Below are positions 24,468 through 33,389 of a stretch of 64,000 nucleotides of DNA, piece by piece. Under the pieces are notes generated by a model that ran no database searches, was not told where the DNA came from, and saw only the letters and a list, made by a program, of their open reading frames with translations. Source of the stretch: CBFHND01 sp965657085 (lineage in GTDB: Bacteria; Pseudomonadota; Alphaproteobacteria; Rhodobacterales; Rhodobacteraceae); assembly GCA_965657085.1 (NCBI GenBank), contig CBFHND010000012.1:1-64000 (forward strand), in the 5' to 3' direction. A program made the position numbers and the translations under genes. The stretch's first letter is position 1. Each line of letters opens with the position of its first letter.

Positions 24468-25355
24468 ATGAGTGATGGGCGAAAAATTGCGTTGATCGGA
24501 ACCGGTTTGATGGGCACGCCGATGGGTCTGAACCTGATGGCCGCGGGCTACGATCTGACGGTCTGGAACCGCAGCGCTGAACGTGCGCAAGCCGTGGTGG
24601 CAGGCGGGGCGTATCAGGCGGCCACAGCGGCCGAGGCCATTGCCGGGGCGGAGGTCATCATCACCATGGTGTCCGATGGTTTTGCGACCGCGGCCTTGCT
24701 CGCCGATGAGGCAGTGCGTGGGGCGGTGCGGGATGGTCAGATATGGCTGGATATGTCCAGCGCCAAGCCTGAACACGCCCGGGCGCAATCGGCGGATCTG
24801 GCGACATTGGGGGTGGTCCATCTGGACGCGCCGGTGTCAGGCGGCACCAAGGGGGCGGAGGCCGCAACACTCGCGATCATGGTCGGTGGTGATGCTGCCG
24901 TGTTCGAGGCCGCGCGCCCGGTGTTCGAGGCGATGGGCCGCCCTGTGCACGTCGGTCCAAGCGGGTCGGGGCAATTGTCGAAACTTGCCAACCAGACCAT
25001 CGTTGCGGTCACCATCGGGGCCGTGGCCGAAGCGATGCTGCTGGTCGAACAGGGCGGGGCAGACCCTGCAGCGGTGCGTGCAGCGCTGAAGGGTGGCTTT
25101 GCCGACAGTGTGATCCTGCAACAGCATGGCGCGCGGATGACTGAAGGAAATTTTGAACCCGGAGGGCTGTCCAGGTTTCAGTTGAAAGACCTCGATAATA
25201 CCTTGGCCGAGGCCGCAGCGCTGGGTCTGGAGTTGCCATCGACACAGGCGGTGCGTGACCGGTTTGAACACTTCTGCACCAAAATGAATGGCGCCGACCG
25301 TGACCATTCGGGCATCTACCTGGAACTCAAGGCACGCAATGGAGTGACCACATGA
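24468..25355 (+). CDS. Beta-hydroxyacid dehydrogenase, L-threonate dehydrogenase (LtnD)-like
   Basis: 295 aa. The 3-hydroxyisobutyrate dehydrogenase superfamily layout is clear: NAD motif GTGLMGTPMG at about 10-19, substrate motif DAPVSGGTKGAE near 121, and catalytic Lys in GSGQLSKLANQT near 170. It overlaps denD by four bases. In four-carbon acid-sugar loci LtnD oxidises L-threonate at C2 and DenD oxidises D-erythronate; the pairing supports an LtnD-like role. Tartronate semialdehyde reductase is the alternative. The frame is open upstream, but the ATG at 24468 starts the Rossmann domain at the normal distance. Confidence 0.78.
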   Translation: MSDGRKIALIGTGLMGTPMGLNLMAAGYDLTVWNRSAERAQAVVAGGAYQAATAAEAIAGAEVIITMVSDGFATAALLADEAVRGAVRDGQIWLDMSSAKPEHARAQSADLATLGVVHLDAPVSGGTKGAEAATLAIMVGGDAAVFEAARPVFEAMGRPVHVGPSGSGQLSKLANQTIVAVTIGAVAEAMLLVEQGGADPAAVRAALKGGFADSVILQQHGARMTEGNFEPGGLSRFQLKDLDNTLAEAAALGLELPSTQAVRDRFEHFCTKMNGADRDHSGIYLELKARNGVTT

Positions 25356-26317
25356 CTGTTTTGATCCTCGGTGGCGGCGGCATGGTGGGCCAGAAGCTGG
25401 CAGCACGGTTGCTGGCGCAGGGGTCGAATGATCTGCACCTGTTCGACGTGGCCTTTCCGCACGGTGGTGGCGTGGGAGGCACCTGCGAGGTCGGCAACGT
25501 GGCTGACCCCGTCACCGCACAACGTCTGGCCGCTACCCGCCCCGATACCGTCTATCACCTTGCGGCCATCGTCTCGGGCGAGGCCGAGGCCGATTTCGAC
25601 AAGGGCTGGCAGATCAACATGATGTCGATGTGGCATCTTCTGGAGGCCTTGCGGGCGGAACATGTGGCCTCGGGTGGTTCGTATGTGCCGCGGGTCGTGT
25701 TCACGTCATCCATTGCGGTGTTCGGTGGACCCTACCCTGACAAGATCGACGATGAATTCCTGAGCGCGCCGCAAACCAGCTATGGCGCGCAAAAGGCGAT
25801 CTGCGAATTGATGCTGTCGGACTTCAGCCGCAAGGGCTTTGTCGATGGTTTGTCGCTGCGCCTGCCCACGATCTGCGTGCGGCCGGGCAAACCGAACCTT
25901 GCGGCCTCGTCTTTCTTTTCCGGCATCATCCGTGAGCCGCTGAATGGGCAGGAGGCGATTTTGCCGGTGCCGGACACGGTGCGGCATTGGCATGCAAGCC
26001 CCCGGGCCGCGGCCCGGTTCCTGACCCATGCGGGCACGCTGGATACGGCACGATTGGAAGGGCGGCGCGCGCTCAATCTGCCGGGGGTCAGCTGCACGGT
26101 GGCTGAACAGATCGAGGCCCTGCGCCGGGCGGCGGGACAGGCGGCGGTTGACCTGATCAAACCGGTGCCGGATGCCACGATCATGGGGATGGTCGGGGCA
26201 TGGCCACGTGATTTCGATCCGCAGCGCGCAATCGCGCTGGGGTTCGAGGCCGAACACAGCTTTGACGAGATCGTGCAGGTATACCTTGAGGATGACCTTC
26301 CGTCAGCTGGCCTCTGA
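25352..26317 (+). CDS. denD: D-erythronate dehydrogenase (DenD)
   Basis: 321 aa extended SDR. DenD oxidises D-erythronate to 2-keto-D-erythronate. Recognised by GGGGMVGQKLA at the start, VVFTSSIAVFGGP, catalytic TSYGAQKAICELML, and the long family block from LRLPTICVRPGKPN to SSFFSGIIREPLNG and VRHWHASPRAA. In known pathways the keto acid is then isomerised and phosphorylated by OtnK (DUF1537) and split; none of these genes is in the window. Its tail overlaps the convergent GntR gene by 15 bases. Confidence 0.85.
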   Translation: MTVLILGGGGMVGQKLAARLLAQGSNDLHLFDVAFPHGGGVGGTCEVGNVADPVTAQRLAATRPDTVYHLAAIVSGEAEADFDKGWQINMMSMWHLLEALRAEHVASGGSYVPRVVFTSSIAVFGGPYPDKIDDEFLSAPQTSYGAQKAICELMLSDFSRKGFVDGLSLRLPTICVRPGKPNLAASSFFSGIIREPLNGQEAILPVPDTVRHWHASPRAAARFLTHAGTLDTARLEGRRALNLPGVSCTVAEQIEALRRAAGQAAVDLIKPVPDATIMGMVGAWPRDFDPQRAIALGFEAEHSFDEIVQVYLEDDLPSAGL

Positions 26318-26962
26318 CAGCGCAGGCGACAGGCGCAGGTGCCGCGCCAGATGGTCATGGATCTTCTGGCGTGTCAGCGCCTCGTCTCCGGCAAGCGCTG
26401 CCATCAGGATTTCCGAATGGTGCTGGATGTTGTCCGAGATGAAATCAAAGCTGCGGTCTTCGACCATCAGCTGCTGGCGGAAGCGGGCATATATCTGCAA
26501 ATGGGTGGCCTTCAGGGTTTCCGAACCACAGGCAGAAATCAGCGTTTCGTGAAATTCCTGTTCGGCCTTGAACCACAAGGGCACGAGCGGCGTGGTGTCC
26601 TCCGCCGCATGGATGCGCGTTTCGATGTGGCTGAGTTGGTGGTGGGCGGCAGACAGGCGCGCCTCCCATGCCACGCCGCCGTGACGAATGGACATGGCAG
26701 AGCCTTCAGCCTCCAGCAGAACACGGATATGGGTGAGTTCGTGGATCGTTCTGTCGCTCTTTTCAGGAACGCGAAAGCCCCGCTGTTCCTGAAAGGTCAC
26801 CAATCCTTCTGTGGACAGGCGAAACAGGATTTCACGTACTGTGCTGGCCGAACATCCCAGTTCATCGCGCAGGTGTTCCGCCCGCAATTTCGCGCCATGC
26901 TCGAACCCGCCGGTGATCAGGCGATACCGCAGGTCTTCGTAAATGTCTTTGTCCTGAGCCAT
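26303..26962 (-). CDS. GntR-family (FCD) transcriptional regulator 2
   Basis: 219 aa from the ATG at 26962 (GGAAAAT upstream); a GTG at 26995 would give 230 aa. The N-terminal winged helix includes ITGGFEHGAKLRAEHLRDELGCSASTVREILFRL; the FCD domain shows the metal-binding pattern EQEFHE, HHSEIL and HLARHL. It is divergent from the second TRAP operon and the gap carries elaborate palindromes. It most likely regulates TRAP 2 and the long downstream acid-sugar operon, and itself. Confidence 0.87.
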   Translation of the reverse strand: MAQDKDIYEDLRYRLITGGFEHGAKLRAEHLRDELGCSASTVREILFRLSTEGLVTFQEQRGFRVPEKSDRTIHELTHIRVLLEAEGSAMSIRHGGVAWEARLSAAHHQLSHIETRIHAAEDTTPLVPLWFKAEQEFHETLISACGSETLKATHLQIYARFRQQLMVEDRSFDFISDNIQHHSEILMAALAGDEALTRQKIHDHLARHLRLSPALSEAS

Positions 26963-27000
26963 ATTTTCCAGCATATTGCGCGTTGTGTCGGGCACATTGA

Positions 27001-27048
27001 TATACTAGAAAATCTCGAAATTCTAGTATAATCTCGAAATTATCGAGA
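27001..27048. promoter_or_regulatory. Compound palindromic operator before TRAP operon 2
   Basis: TATACTAGAA (27001-27010) and TTCTAGTATA (27021-27030) are perfect inverted copies around 10 bases. AATCTCGAAATT occurs twice as a direct repeat (27011-27022 and 27030-27041), and TCTCGA/TCGAGA (27032-27037/27043-27048) forms a further inverted repeat. A TATAAT hexamer (27027-27032) overlaps the right arm. The half site CTAGTATA is also in the operators near regulator 1. Confidence 0.72.
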
Positions 27049-27160
27049 ATTTCAGTTTAGTGTTGTGAGACTCGCAATCCCGTTCTAACGTTAAGTCAGC
27101 GTGAAACGATAGGGCGCGATCCCTGCGAAACGCAACGCTGCTAACGTCTGGGAGGACACT

Positions 27161-28195
27161 ATGAAAATCATGAAAAAGGCGACATCGATCGCCGCATTGG
27201 CTGCATTGGCGGCTTCTACGGCCTTCACTGCAATGGCCGACGGCCACGCCACAACCAAGCTGCGCATTCAAACGCACTACGCGCCTGAAACCGTGTCCGG
27301 CAAGCTGGCGGCGCAGTATATCGACGACATTCAGACGATGTCTGGTGGCGGCATTCAGGTCGAGATGTTCTATTCCTCGTCCGTTGTGAAATCGGTGGAA
27401 ACATTCGACGCCGCGGCCACGGGCATCCTCGATTGCGACATGACCGGCGGTGGATACCAGACCGGCAAGAACAGCGCGTTCCAGTTCGTCGGCGACATCA
27501 TGGGCGGCTATGAGACCCCCTATCAGCAGCTGTCGTGGCTGTATTTCGGTGGCGGTCGTGAAGCGGCGGCTCCGCTTTACAACAAGTACGGCATGGAGCT
27601 GATCGGCTGGTGGGTCTACGGTCAGGAATCCTTTGCTTCGGGCAAGCCGATCGAGAAGGTCGAAGACTTCAAGGACTGGAAATTCCGGTCGCCCCCCGGC
27701 ATGGAAACCAAGATCTTTGAAAAGCTGGGCGCCAAGCCGATCGTGATGGATTTCACCGAAATCTTCACCGCGCTTGAAACCGGCATCATCGACGGGGCGG
27801 ATGCCTCGGGTCTGGCCAACAACGTGGGCCTGGGTCTCTATGATATCGTGAAATACGCCAACTTCCCCGGCTTCCACTCGATGCCTTCGGATCACCTGGC
27901 GTGCAACAAGGCCGTGTTCGATGCGATGCCCGAGGCGCACCAGACCATCATGAAGGTTGCCATGGAAGCGCTGGCGTTGCGCACGGCCCTGACGTTCGAG
28001 AAAAAGAACGCCGAAGCCGCCGCACAGCTGCGTGAGCAGGGTGTGACGCTGTCGCAGTGGGCCCCTGAAGAGCTGCAGAAGTTCCGTGATGCGGCACAGG
28101 CCACATGGCCCGAGTTCGCCGATACACCAGAAGCCAAGGCGCTGGTTGAGGCGCACCTGAGCTATCTGCAGCAGCTGGGCCTCGTCTCCGAATAA
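27161..28195 (+). CDS. TRAP transporter substrate-binding protein 2 (TakP-like)
   Basis: 344 aa periplasmic protein; signal peptide of about 25-27 residues ending near AMADG. It resembles the TakP branch of DctP proteins (alpha-keto acids, lactate): GKPIEKVEDFKDWKFRSPPG contains the conserved carboxylate-binding arginine, and ALETGIIDGADASGLANN is the second ligand block. It is the first gene of the operon, with GGGAGGA upstream. The long-form permeases downstream agree with the TakP branch. The real ligand may be an acid sugar, judging from the rest of the operon. Confidence 0.9.
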   Translation: MKIMKKATSIAALAALAASTAFTAMADGHATTKLRIQTHYAPETVSGKLAAQYIDDIQTMSGGGIQVEMFYSSSVVKSVETFDAAATGILDCDMTGGGYQTGKNSAFQFVGDIMGGYETPYQQLSWLYFGGGREAAAPLYNKYGMELIGWWVYGQESFASGKPIEKVEDFKDWKFRSPPGMETKIFEKLGAKPIVMDFTEIFTALETGIIDGADASGLANNVGLGLYDIVKYANFPGFHSMPSDHLACNKAVFDAMPEAHQTIMKVAMEALALRTALTFEKKNAEAAAQLREQGVTLSQWAPEELQKFRDAAQATWPEFADTPEAKALVEAHLSYLQQLGLVSE

Positions 28196-28210
28196 GCTGT
28201 TCTGAAAACC

Positions 28211-28241
28211 AAGGGGTTCTGCGCATCGCGTGGGGCCCCTT
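28211..28241 (+). terminator. Hairpin between dctP and dctQ of TRAP operon 2
   Basis: AAGGGG (28211-28216) pairs with CCCCTT (28236-28241), and the arm runs into TTTT. The loop is long (19 bases), so it is at best a leaky attenuator. It occupies the same position as the hairpin in TRAP locus 1. Confidence 0.45.
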
Positions 28242-28294
28242 TTGACCTTCGGACCACCGAAGCACCGCCTACAAACACGAAAACGGAGAGGGAT

Positions 28295-29191
28295 ATGGAG
28301 CCGAAATCTGGCAGCCTCGTTGAATGGCTCGTGCCTATGGGGTTCATCCTGTGCGCAGGCTGGCTGGTCTGGCATCTGCCGGCTTTCACGCTTGATTGGG
28401 TGCCGCCCGAAGATCCCTCGCAATTTGACAAACTGTCCTCGCAGTTCATCCGCAACGATGTCACGCCCGGTCTCGGGGGGCTTTTCGGTGGCTTTGCCGA
28501 CATCATCGACTGGACCGCGCTGATCGGTTTGGGCGTATTTCTGTGGCTGGGCGTACGCACCGTCCGTCGGGCCCCCATCGAGTTCGAAAGCTGGCGCACC
28601 GCTGACCGTCTGGCTGTTTTCATCGGCCGCGTGACCATGATGCTGATCGCGGTTCTGTGCTGCGTGATGCTCTACGAAGTGTTTGTTCGCTATGTTCTCA
28701 GCGCCGCCACGCTCTGGGCCAACGAATTGTCGCTGTGGCTGGCAGGCTTCATCTTTCTGTGTGCCGGCCTTTATGCCATGCAACAGCGCAGCCACATCCG
28801 CATATTCCTGCTCTACGATATCTGCCCGCGCTGGCTGCAGCGGGTGTTCGACACGATTTCGGTGATCCTGATCGTTACCTTCGCCTTCTTTCTGGTCTAC
28901 GGCGGCTATGGTGAAGCCTTTGACAAATTCTACCGTTGGGAAACCTTCGGTACTGCCTTTGATCCGCCTATTCCCGCGACGATCAAACCGATGGTGCTGC
29001 TGGTTGTGACGCTGGTGGCCATACAGGCGATCGTGAACCTGATTTCCGACTGGAACGCCGAACCCGTCATCCACAGTGCGGCCGATGACATCGACGAAGC
29101 GGAGCTGGCCATGCTGCGCGCGCAGGTTGGCGACGAAGGTGTGGGCGGTCTCGATGTGACACGCACCGCTCATCAGACAAGCAAGGACTGA
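28295..29191 (+). CDS. TRAP transporter small permease 2, long form
   Basis: 298 aa, much longer than the usual 160-180 aa DctQ. Hydrophobic segments lie at about 10-28 and 68-86, before the conserved four-helix DctQ domain (about 105-250), which contains MLYEVFVRYVLSAATLWANELSLWLAGFIFLCAGLYAMQQRSHIRI. Such extended DctQ proteins go with extended DctM proteins, as seen here. The C-terminal tail of about 45 residues is acidic. Ribosome binding site GGAGAGGG. Confidence 0.88.
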   Translation: MEPKSGSLVEWLVPMGFILCAGWLVWHLPAFTLDWVPPEDPSQFDKLSSQFIRNDVTPGLGGLFGGFADIIDWTALIGLGVFLWLGVRTVRRAPIEFESWRTADRLAVFIGRVTMMLIAVLCCVMLYEVFVRYVLSAATLWANELSLWLAGFIFLCAGLYAMQQRSHIRIFLLYDICPRWLQRVFDTISVILIVTFAFFLVYGGYGEAFDKFYRWETFGTAFDPPIPATIKPMVLLVVTLVAIQAIVNLISDWNAEPVIHSAADDIDEAELAMLRAQVGDEGVGGLDVTRTAHQTSKD

Positions 29192-29195
29192 CACC

Positions 29196-30818
29196 ATGGA
29201 TATCGGAACAATCTCTATGGTGCTGATGCTGGGGCTGATCGTGCTCCTTGCCATTGGTATGCCGCTGGGCCTGGCCTCGGCCATCCTGGCGGTGCTGGTT
29301 CTGGTGATGAAGTTCGAACCGGCCCTTCTGATGAACCCCTTTGCCTTTGGCGATGGCATATTGACCGGCAGGCCGGGATCGGGGCCGCTCAATATCCTTG
29401 CGCAAAAGATATACGGGCTCTTAACGGACTATGTTCTCATATCCATTCCGCTCTTCATCTTCATGGCTTCGCTGCTGGAACGCTCCGGCATCGCCAAGGA
29501 CATGTATTCATCGCTCAATGTCTGGCTGAACCGGACGCGGGGCGGCATTGCCATCGTAACCTCGATCATGGCGGTGATCATGGCGGCGATGTCCGGGATC
29601 ATCGGGGGCGAGGTGGTTTTGCTCGGCCTTATCGCCCTGCCCCAGATGCTGCGGCTGGGATACAATCAGAACCTTGCCATCGGCACGATCTGCGCCTCGG
29701 GCAGCCTTGGCACCATGATCCCACCCTCCATCGTTCTGATCATCTACGGGCTGATCACTGAAACCTCGATCAAGGCGCTGTTCACCGCGTCCTTCATTCC
29801 GGGCTTTATGCTGGCGTCGTTCTTCATCCTCTACATTATTATACGGACCCGCCTGCGCCCCGAAGATGCCCCCCTGCCCGCCCCCATCGAGGGCGAGCCA
29901 CAGGGCGCTGAAAAGCGGCTGTTGTTCCTGTCCTTCCTCTCGATCCTTGTTGCGGGCTTCAGCCTTGCGCTGTTCCTGCGCGCCGCGTTCTTCGAGATCA
30001 CGGGCCAGAACGCGGCGCAAACGGGGGATGCCATCGCCTATGGCACCGCCGACTACCTGCCGTGGTTTGGCGGCACCGTTGTTCTGATGCTGGTGCTCAT
30101 GCAATTCGTCTTTGGCCGTGACCGCGTGGCGCTGGGGTGGAAAATGGGTAAGGGCCTCGTGGCGCCCATCGTCGTGATCGGCGTGGTTCTGGGGTCGATC
30201 TATGGGGGCATCACAGGCATCACCGAAGCGGCGGGCATGGGCGCGCTGGCGGTTCTGGTGCTGGCGATCTTCCGGGGCGAGGCGTCCTTTGACCTTGTGT
30301 GGGACAGCCTGCTGCGCACGCTGAAATCCACCGGCACGATCATCTGGGTCACCATCGGGGCCGCGGCCCTGGCCGGGGCCTATACCATCGCAGGTGGACC
30401 CACATATGTGGCCGACTTCATCGTCGGATCGGAATTGCCGACAATGCTGGTGATCCTGATGATGATGCTGATCCTTCTGTTCATGGGTGCGTTCATGGAC
30501 TGGGTGGGCATCGTGCTGCTGATCATTCCGGTTTTCCTGCCCATCGTGCAACGCCTGCCCATCGAAGAGATCGGCATGTTCGGCGAATTGAACCCCCGCC
30601 ACGTGGCGATCTGGTTCGGGGTGGTCTTCTGCATGAACATGCAGGTCAGCTTCCTGTCGCCACCCTTCGGGCCTGCTGCGTTCTACCTGAAGTCGGTGGC
30701 GCCCGCGCACATCTCTCTCACGGATATCTTCAAGGGGTTCCTGCCCTTTATCGCGATCCAGCTGTGCGCGCTGTCGGTCCTGCTGATCTGGCCACCGATC
30801 GTGTCGATCCTGCTGTAA
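29196..30818 (+). CDS. TRAP transporter large permease 2, long form
   Basis: 540 aa, about 110 more than standard DctM, with an extra hydrophilic/helical insert around residues 225-320. Core motifs: LISIPLFIFMASLLERSGIAKDM, AAMSGIIGGEVVLLGLIALPQML, GTMIPPSIVLIIYGLITETS, and near the end MNMQVSFLSPPFGPAAFYLKSV. This is the large-permease branch found with TakP/lactate-type binding proteins. It follows the small permease gene after four bases. Confidence 0.92.
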   Translation: MDIGTISMVLMLGLIVLLAIGMPLGLASAILAVLVLVMKFEPALLMNPFAFGDGILTGRPGSGPLNILAQKIYGLLTDYVLISIPLFIFMASLLERSGIAKDMYSSLNVWLNRTRGGIAIVTSIMAVIMAAMSGIIGGEVVLLGLIALPQMLRLGYNQNLAIGTICASGSLGTMIPPSIVLIIYGLITETSIKALFTASFIPGFMLASFFILYIIIRTRLRPEDAPLPAPIEGEPQGAEKRLLFLSFLSILVAGFSLALFLRAAFFEITGQNAAQTGDAIAYGTADYLPWFGGTVVLMLVLMQFVFGRDRVALGWKMGKGLVAPIVVIGVVLGSIYGGITGITEAAGMGALAVLVLAIFRGEASFDLVWDSLLRTLKSTGTIIWVTIGAAALAGAYTIAGGPTYVADFIVGSELPTMLVILMMMLILLFMGAFMDWVGIVLLIIPVFLPIVQRLPIEEIGMFGELNPRHVAIWFGVVFCMNMQVSFLSPPFGPAAFYLKSVAPAHISLTDIFKGFLPFIAIQLCALSVLLIWPPIVSILL

Positions 30819-30870
30819 CACTGGCGGCGTCCTTCGGGCGCTGCCGTTTCAACGCTGCTTGAGGTCTGTC

Positions 30871-32379
30871 ATGGACACTGTTCGTCTTGATCCATCAGAT
30901 AATGTGGTCACGGCCACCCGCCCGCTCGAAGTCGGCGCAAAGGTCGAAGGGATTGCCACCCGTGCGTTGATCCCGTCAGGGCACAAGATTGCCACCGCCC
31001 GGATCGCCAAGGGCGACGCGGTGCGCAAATACGCCCAGCTGATCGGTTATGCAGCCCAAGACATAGTTGCAGGCGACCACGTCCACACCCACAACGTCGC
31101 CTTTCGCAACACCGAAGCGGACTATGAATTCGGCACCGACCTGCGCCCCGTTGCCATGGTCCCCGAGGATCAGCGGGACACCTTCATGGGCTACCGGCGG
31201 GAAAACGGCACGGTGGGCACCCGCAACTACATCGCAATCGTGACGTCGGTGAACTGTTCGGCCACCGCCGCGCGGATGATTGCGGATCACTTCACACCCG
31301 ATGTTCTGGCCGCCTATCCCAATGTCGACGGTGTTGCGGCCTTTGTGCATGGCACAGGCTGCGGCATGGCGGGCGATGGGGATGGGTTCGAAGCGCTGCA
31401 ACGGGTGATGTGGGGATACGCCAAGCACCCCAACCACGCGGGCGTCCTGATGGTCGGCCTGGGGTGCGAGATGAACCAGATCGATTGGTTGCTCGATGCC
31501 TATGGATTGAAACAGGGTCCGCTGTTTCAAACGATGAACATTCAGAACGTGGCGGGCCTGCGCCGCACTGTCGAAAAGGGCATTGCCAAGGTTGCCGCGA
31601 TGTTGCCCATCGCCAACCAGGCCATCCGCACCCCCTGCCCGGCGTCCGAATTGATGGTGGCGCTGCAATGCGGGGGGTCGGACGCATGGTCAGGCATCAC
31701 GGCGAACCCCGCACTGGGCTACGCCTGTGACCTGTTGGTGGCGCAAGGCGGCACTGGCGTTCTGGCCGAAACGCCGGAAATCTACGGGGCCGAACACCTG
31801 CTGACCCGTCGCGCCGTGGACGCGGCCACGGGCGCACGGCTGGTGGATTTGATCCGCTGGTGGGAGGACTACACCGCCCGAAACCGCGGCAGCATGGACA
31901 ACAACCCAAGCCCGGGAAACAAGGCCGGGGGACTGACCACGATCCTTGAAAAATCACTGGGGGCCGCGGCCAAGGGCGGCACCTCGCCCCTGACCGGCGT
32001 GTACAAATACGCCGAACCCGTTCGAGCGCGTGGGTTCACCTTCATGGACAGCCCCGGATACGACCCGGCCTCTGTCACGGGCCAGATCGCGGGCGGTTGC
32101 AATCTGGTGTGCTTTACCACCGGGCGCGGGTCTGCCTTCGGGTCCAAGCCTGCCCCGACCATCAAGGTCGCCACCAATTCCGAGATGGCTGCGCGCATGA
32201 TCGAGGACATGGACGTCGACGCAGGCAGCATCCTGTCGCAAGGGGTCAGTGTCGAAGAGAAGGGCCGCGAGATTTACGTGCAGTTCCTGCGCGTGGCCAG
32301 CGGCGAGGCCAGCAAATCCGAGGCGCAGGGCCTTGGTGACTACGAATTCGTACCCTGGCAAATCGGGGCAGTGATGTGA
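30871..32379 (+). CDS. uxaA: UxaA-family altronate dehydratase
   Basis: 502 aa, full-length UxaA/GarD-family protein: N-terminal SAF-like domain (about 1-95) and the large Fe-dependent dehydratase domain starting at GYRRENGTVGTRNYIAIVTSVNCSATAARMIA. It would convert D-altronate to 2-keto-3-deoxygluconate, the substrate of KDG kinase encoded in the same operon. GTGCGMAGDGDGFEALQRVM and GCEMNQIDWL carry conserved cysteines. ATG at 30871 has GAGGT upstream; a TTG 12 bases earlier is less likely. Other hexarates or hexonates are possible substrates. No uxaB or uxaC is present. Confidence 0.87.
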   Translation: MDTVRLDPSDNVVTATRPLEVGAKVEGIATRALIPSGHKIATARIAKGDAVRKYAQLIGYAAQDIVAGDHVHTHNVAFRNTEADYEFGTDLRPVAMVPEDQRDTFMGYRRENGTVGTRNYIAIVTSVNCSATAARMIADHFTPDVLAAYPNVDGVAAFVHGTGCGMAGDGDGFEALQRVMWGYAKHPNHAGVLMVGLGCEMNQIDWLLDAYGLKQGPLFQTMNIQNVAGLRRTVEKGIAKVAAMLPIANQAIRTPCPASELMVALQCGGSDAWSGITANPALGYACDLLVAQGGTGVLAETPEIYGAEHLLTRRAVDAATGARLVDLIRWWEDYTARNRGSMDNNPSPGNKAGGLTTILEKSLGAAAKGGTSPLTGVYKYAEPVRARGFTFMDSPGYDPASVTGQIAGGCNLVCFTTGRGSAFGSKPAPTIKVATNSEMAARMIEDMDVDAGSILSQGVSVEEKGREIYVQFLRVASGEASKSEAQGLGDYEFVPWQIGAVM

Positions 32380-33389
32380 AGCGGATTGCTGTTGTCGGAG
32401 GCGGTCTGATCGGGGTGCGCCATGTGGCCGCCATCAAGGCCAACGCCCGGTGCGCTTTTGCCGGACTGGTGGACCCGGATCCGCAGCGCGGTGCGGACTA
32501 CGCCGATATGTCCGAGATCACAGAGGGCGTAGACGGTGTCATCATCGCCACGCCCACGCACCTGCATGCATCGGGCGGTGTCTATGCGGCGCAGCGCGGA
32601 TGGCACGTTCTGATCGAAAAGCCGGTGGCGCAGACGCTGGACGATGCTCAGGCTTTGGCGGCGGCGGTGAATGCAAACGGCGTCGGTTCTCTGGTCGGGC
32701 ACCACCGCCGCTATCACGCACGCATCGCAGCGCTGAAAGAGATGATTTCTGGCGGCGAGATCGGGCGCGTGGTCACCGCCAGCCTGATCTGGGCCATGCG
32801 CAAGCCGGACGACTATTTCGAGGGCAACTGGCGGACAGCAGGCGGCAGCCCGGTGATGATCAACCTGGTGCATGATGTGGATATCCTGCGCCACGTAATC
32901 GGCGAAATCGCACAGGTTTCGGCGCTGCGCGGGACTGACCTGCGCGGCAGCGGACGCATTGAAAGCGGTGCGGTTGCAATGGTCTTTGAAAACGGGGCCA
33001 CAGGCACCATCAGCTTTGCCGACACCACGCCAAGCCCCTGGGGGTTCGAGGCGGGCACGGGCGAAAACCCCAACATCGGCACCACCGGGCAGGATATGCT
33101 GTGGATCACCGGCACCAAGGGGGCTGTATCCTTTCCGTCCATGACACTCTGGCGCGGTACGGATTGGGGCCGCCCCGCCACTGCACAACAGTTTGATGTT
33201 CCCACCGACACGCAGCCCCCCCTCGCGGCGCAGTTGGATCATTTCATCGACGTGATGGACGGTGCCACACCCCGCATTGATGTGGTTGACGGCAAGCGCA
33301 CATTGGCCGTGGCCCTCGACATAGAAACCCAGCTGGCCGCGGCCAGCCCACACACAGATCGGAAAAGGAAAGCATATGAGCAAACCTGA
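32376..33389 (+). CDS. Gfo/Idh/MocA-family oxidoreductase A
   Basis: 337 aa, GTG start overlapping the uxaA stop (GTGA). N-terminal Rossmann motif GGGLIGVRH, the EKPVAQTLDDA motif with catalytic lysine near residue 94, and a C-terminal alpha/beta domain with the substrate-site block MINLVHDVDILRHVIG. Family members oxidise or reduce sugars, inositols and sugar acids with NAD(P). It overlaps the next gene by 14 bases. The substrate is unknown; an aldonate or uronate leading to altronate is plausible from the position next to uxaA. Confidence 0.85.
   Translation: MKRIAVVGGGLIGVRHVAAIKANARCAFAGLVDPDPQRGADYADMSEITEGVDGVIIATPTHLHASGGVYAAQRGWHVLIEKPVAQTLDDAQALAAAVNANGVGSLVGHHRRYHARIAALKEMISGGEIGRVVTASLIWAMRKPDDYFEGNWRTAGGSPVMINLVHDVDILRHVIGEIAQVSALRGTDLRGSGRIESGAVAMVFENGATGTISFADTTPSPWGFEAGTGENPNIGTTGQDMLWITGTKGAVSFPSMTLWRGTDWGRPATAQQFDVPTDTQPPLAAQLDHFIDVMDGATPRIDVVDGKRTLAVALDIETQLAAASPHTDRKRKAYEQT

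Noticed and set aside
27027..27032. TATAAT as a confident -10 element of TRAP operon 2
   Set aside because: The hexamer is perfect, but no -35 element lies at 16-18 bases; it is reported only as part of the operator region.
27023..29392. Open frame of about 790 codons on the minus strand opposite TRAP operon 2
   Set aside because: Antisense of dctP, dctQ and the start of dctM; no family resemblance, composition typical of a shadow frame.
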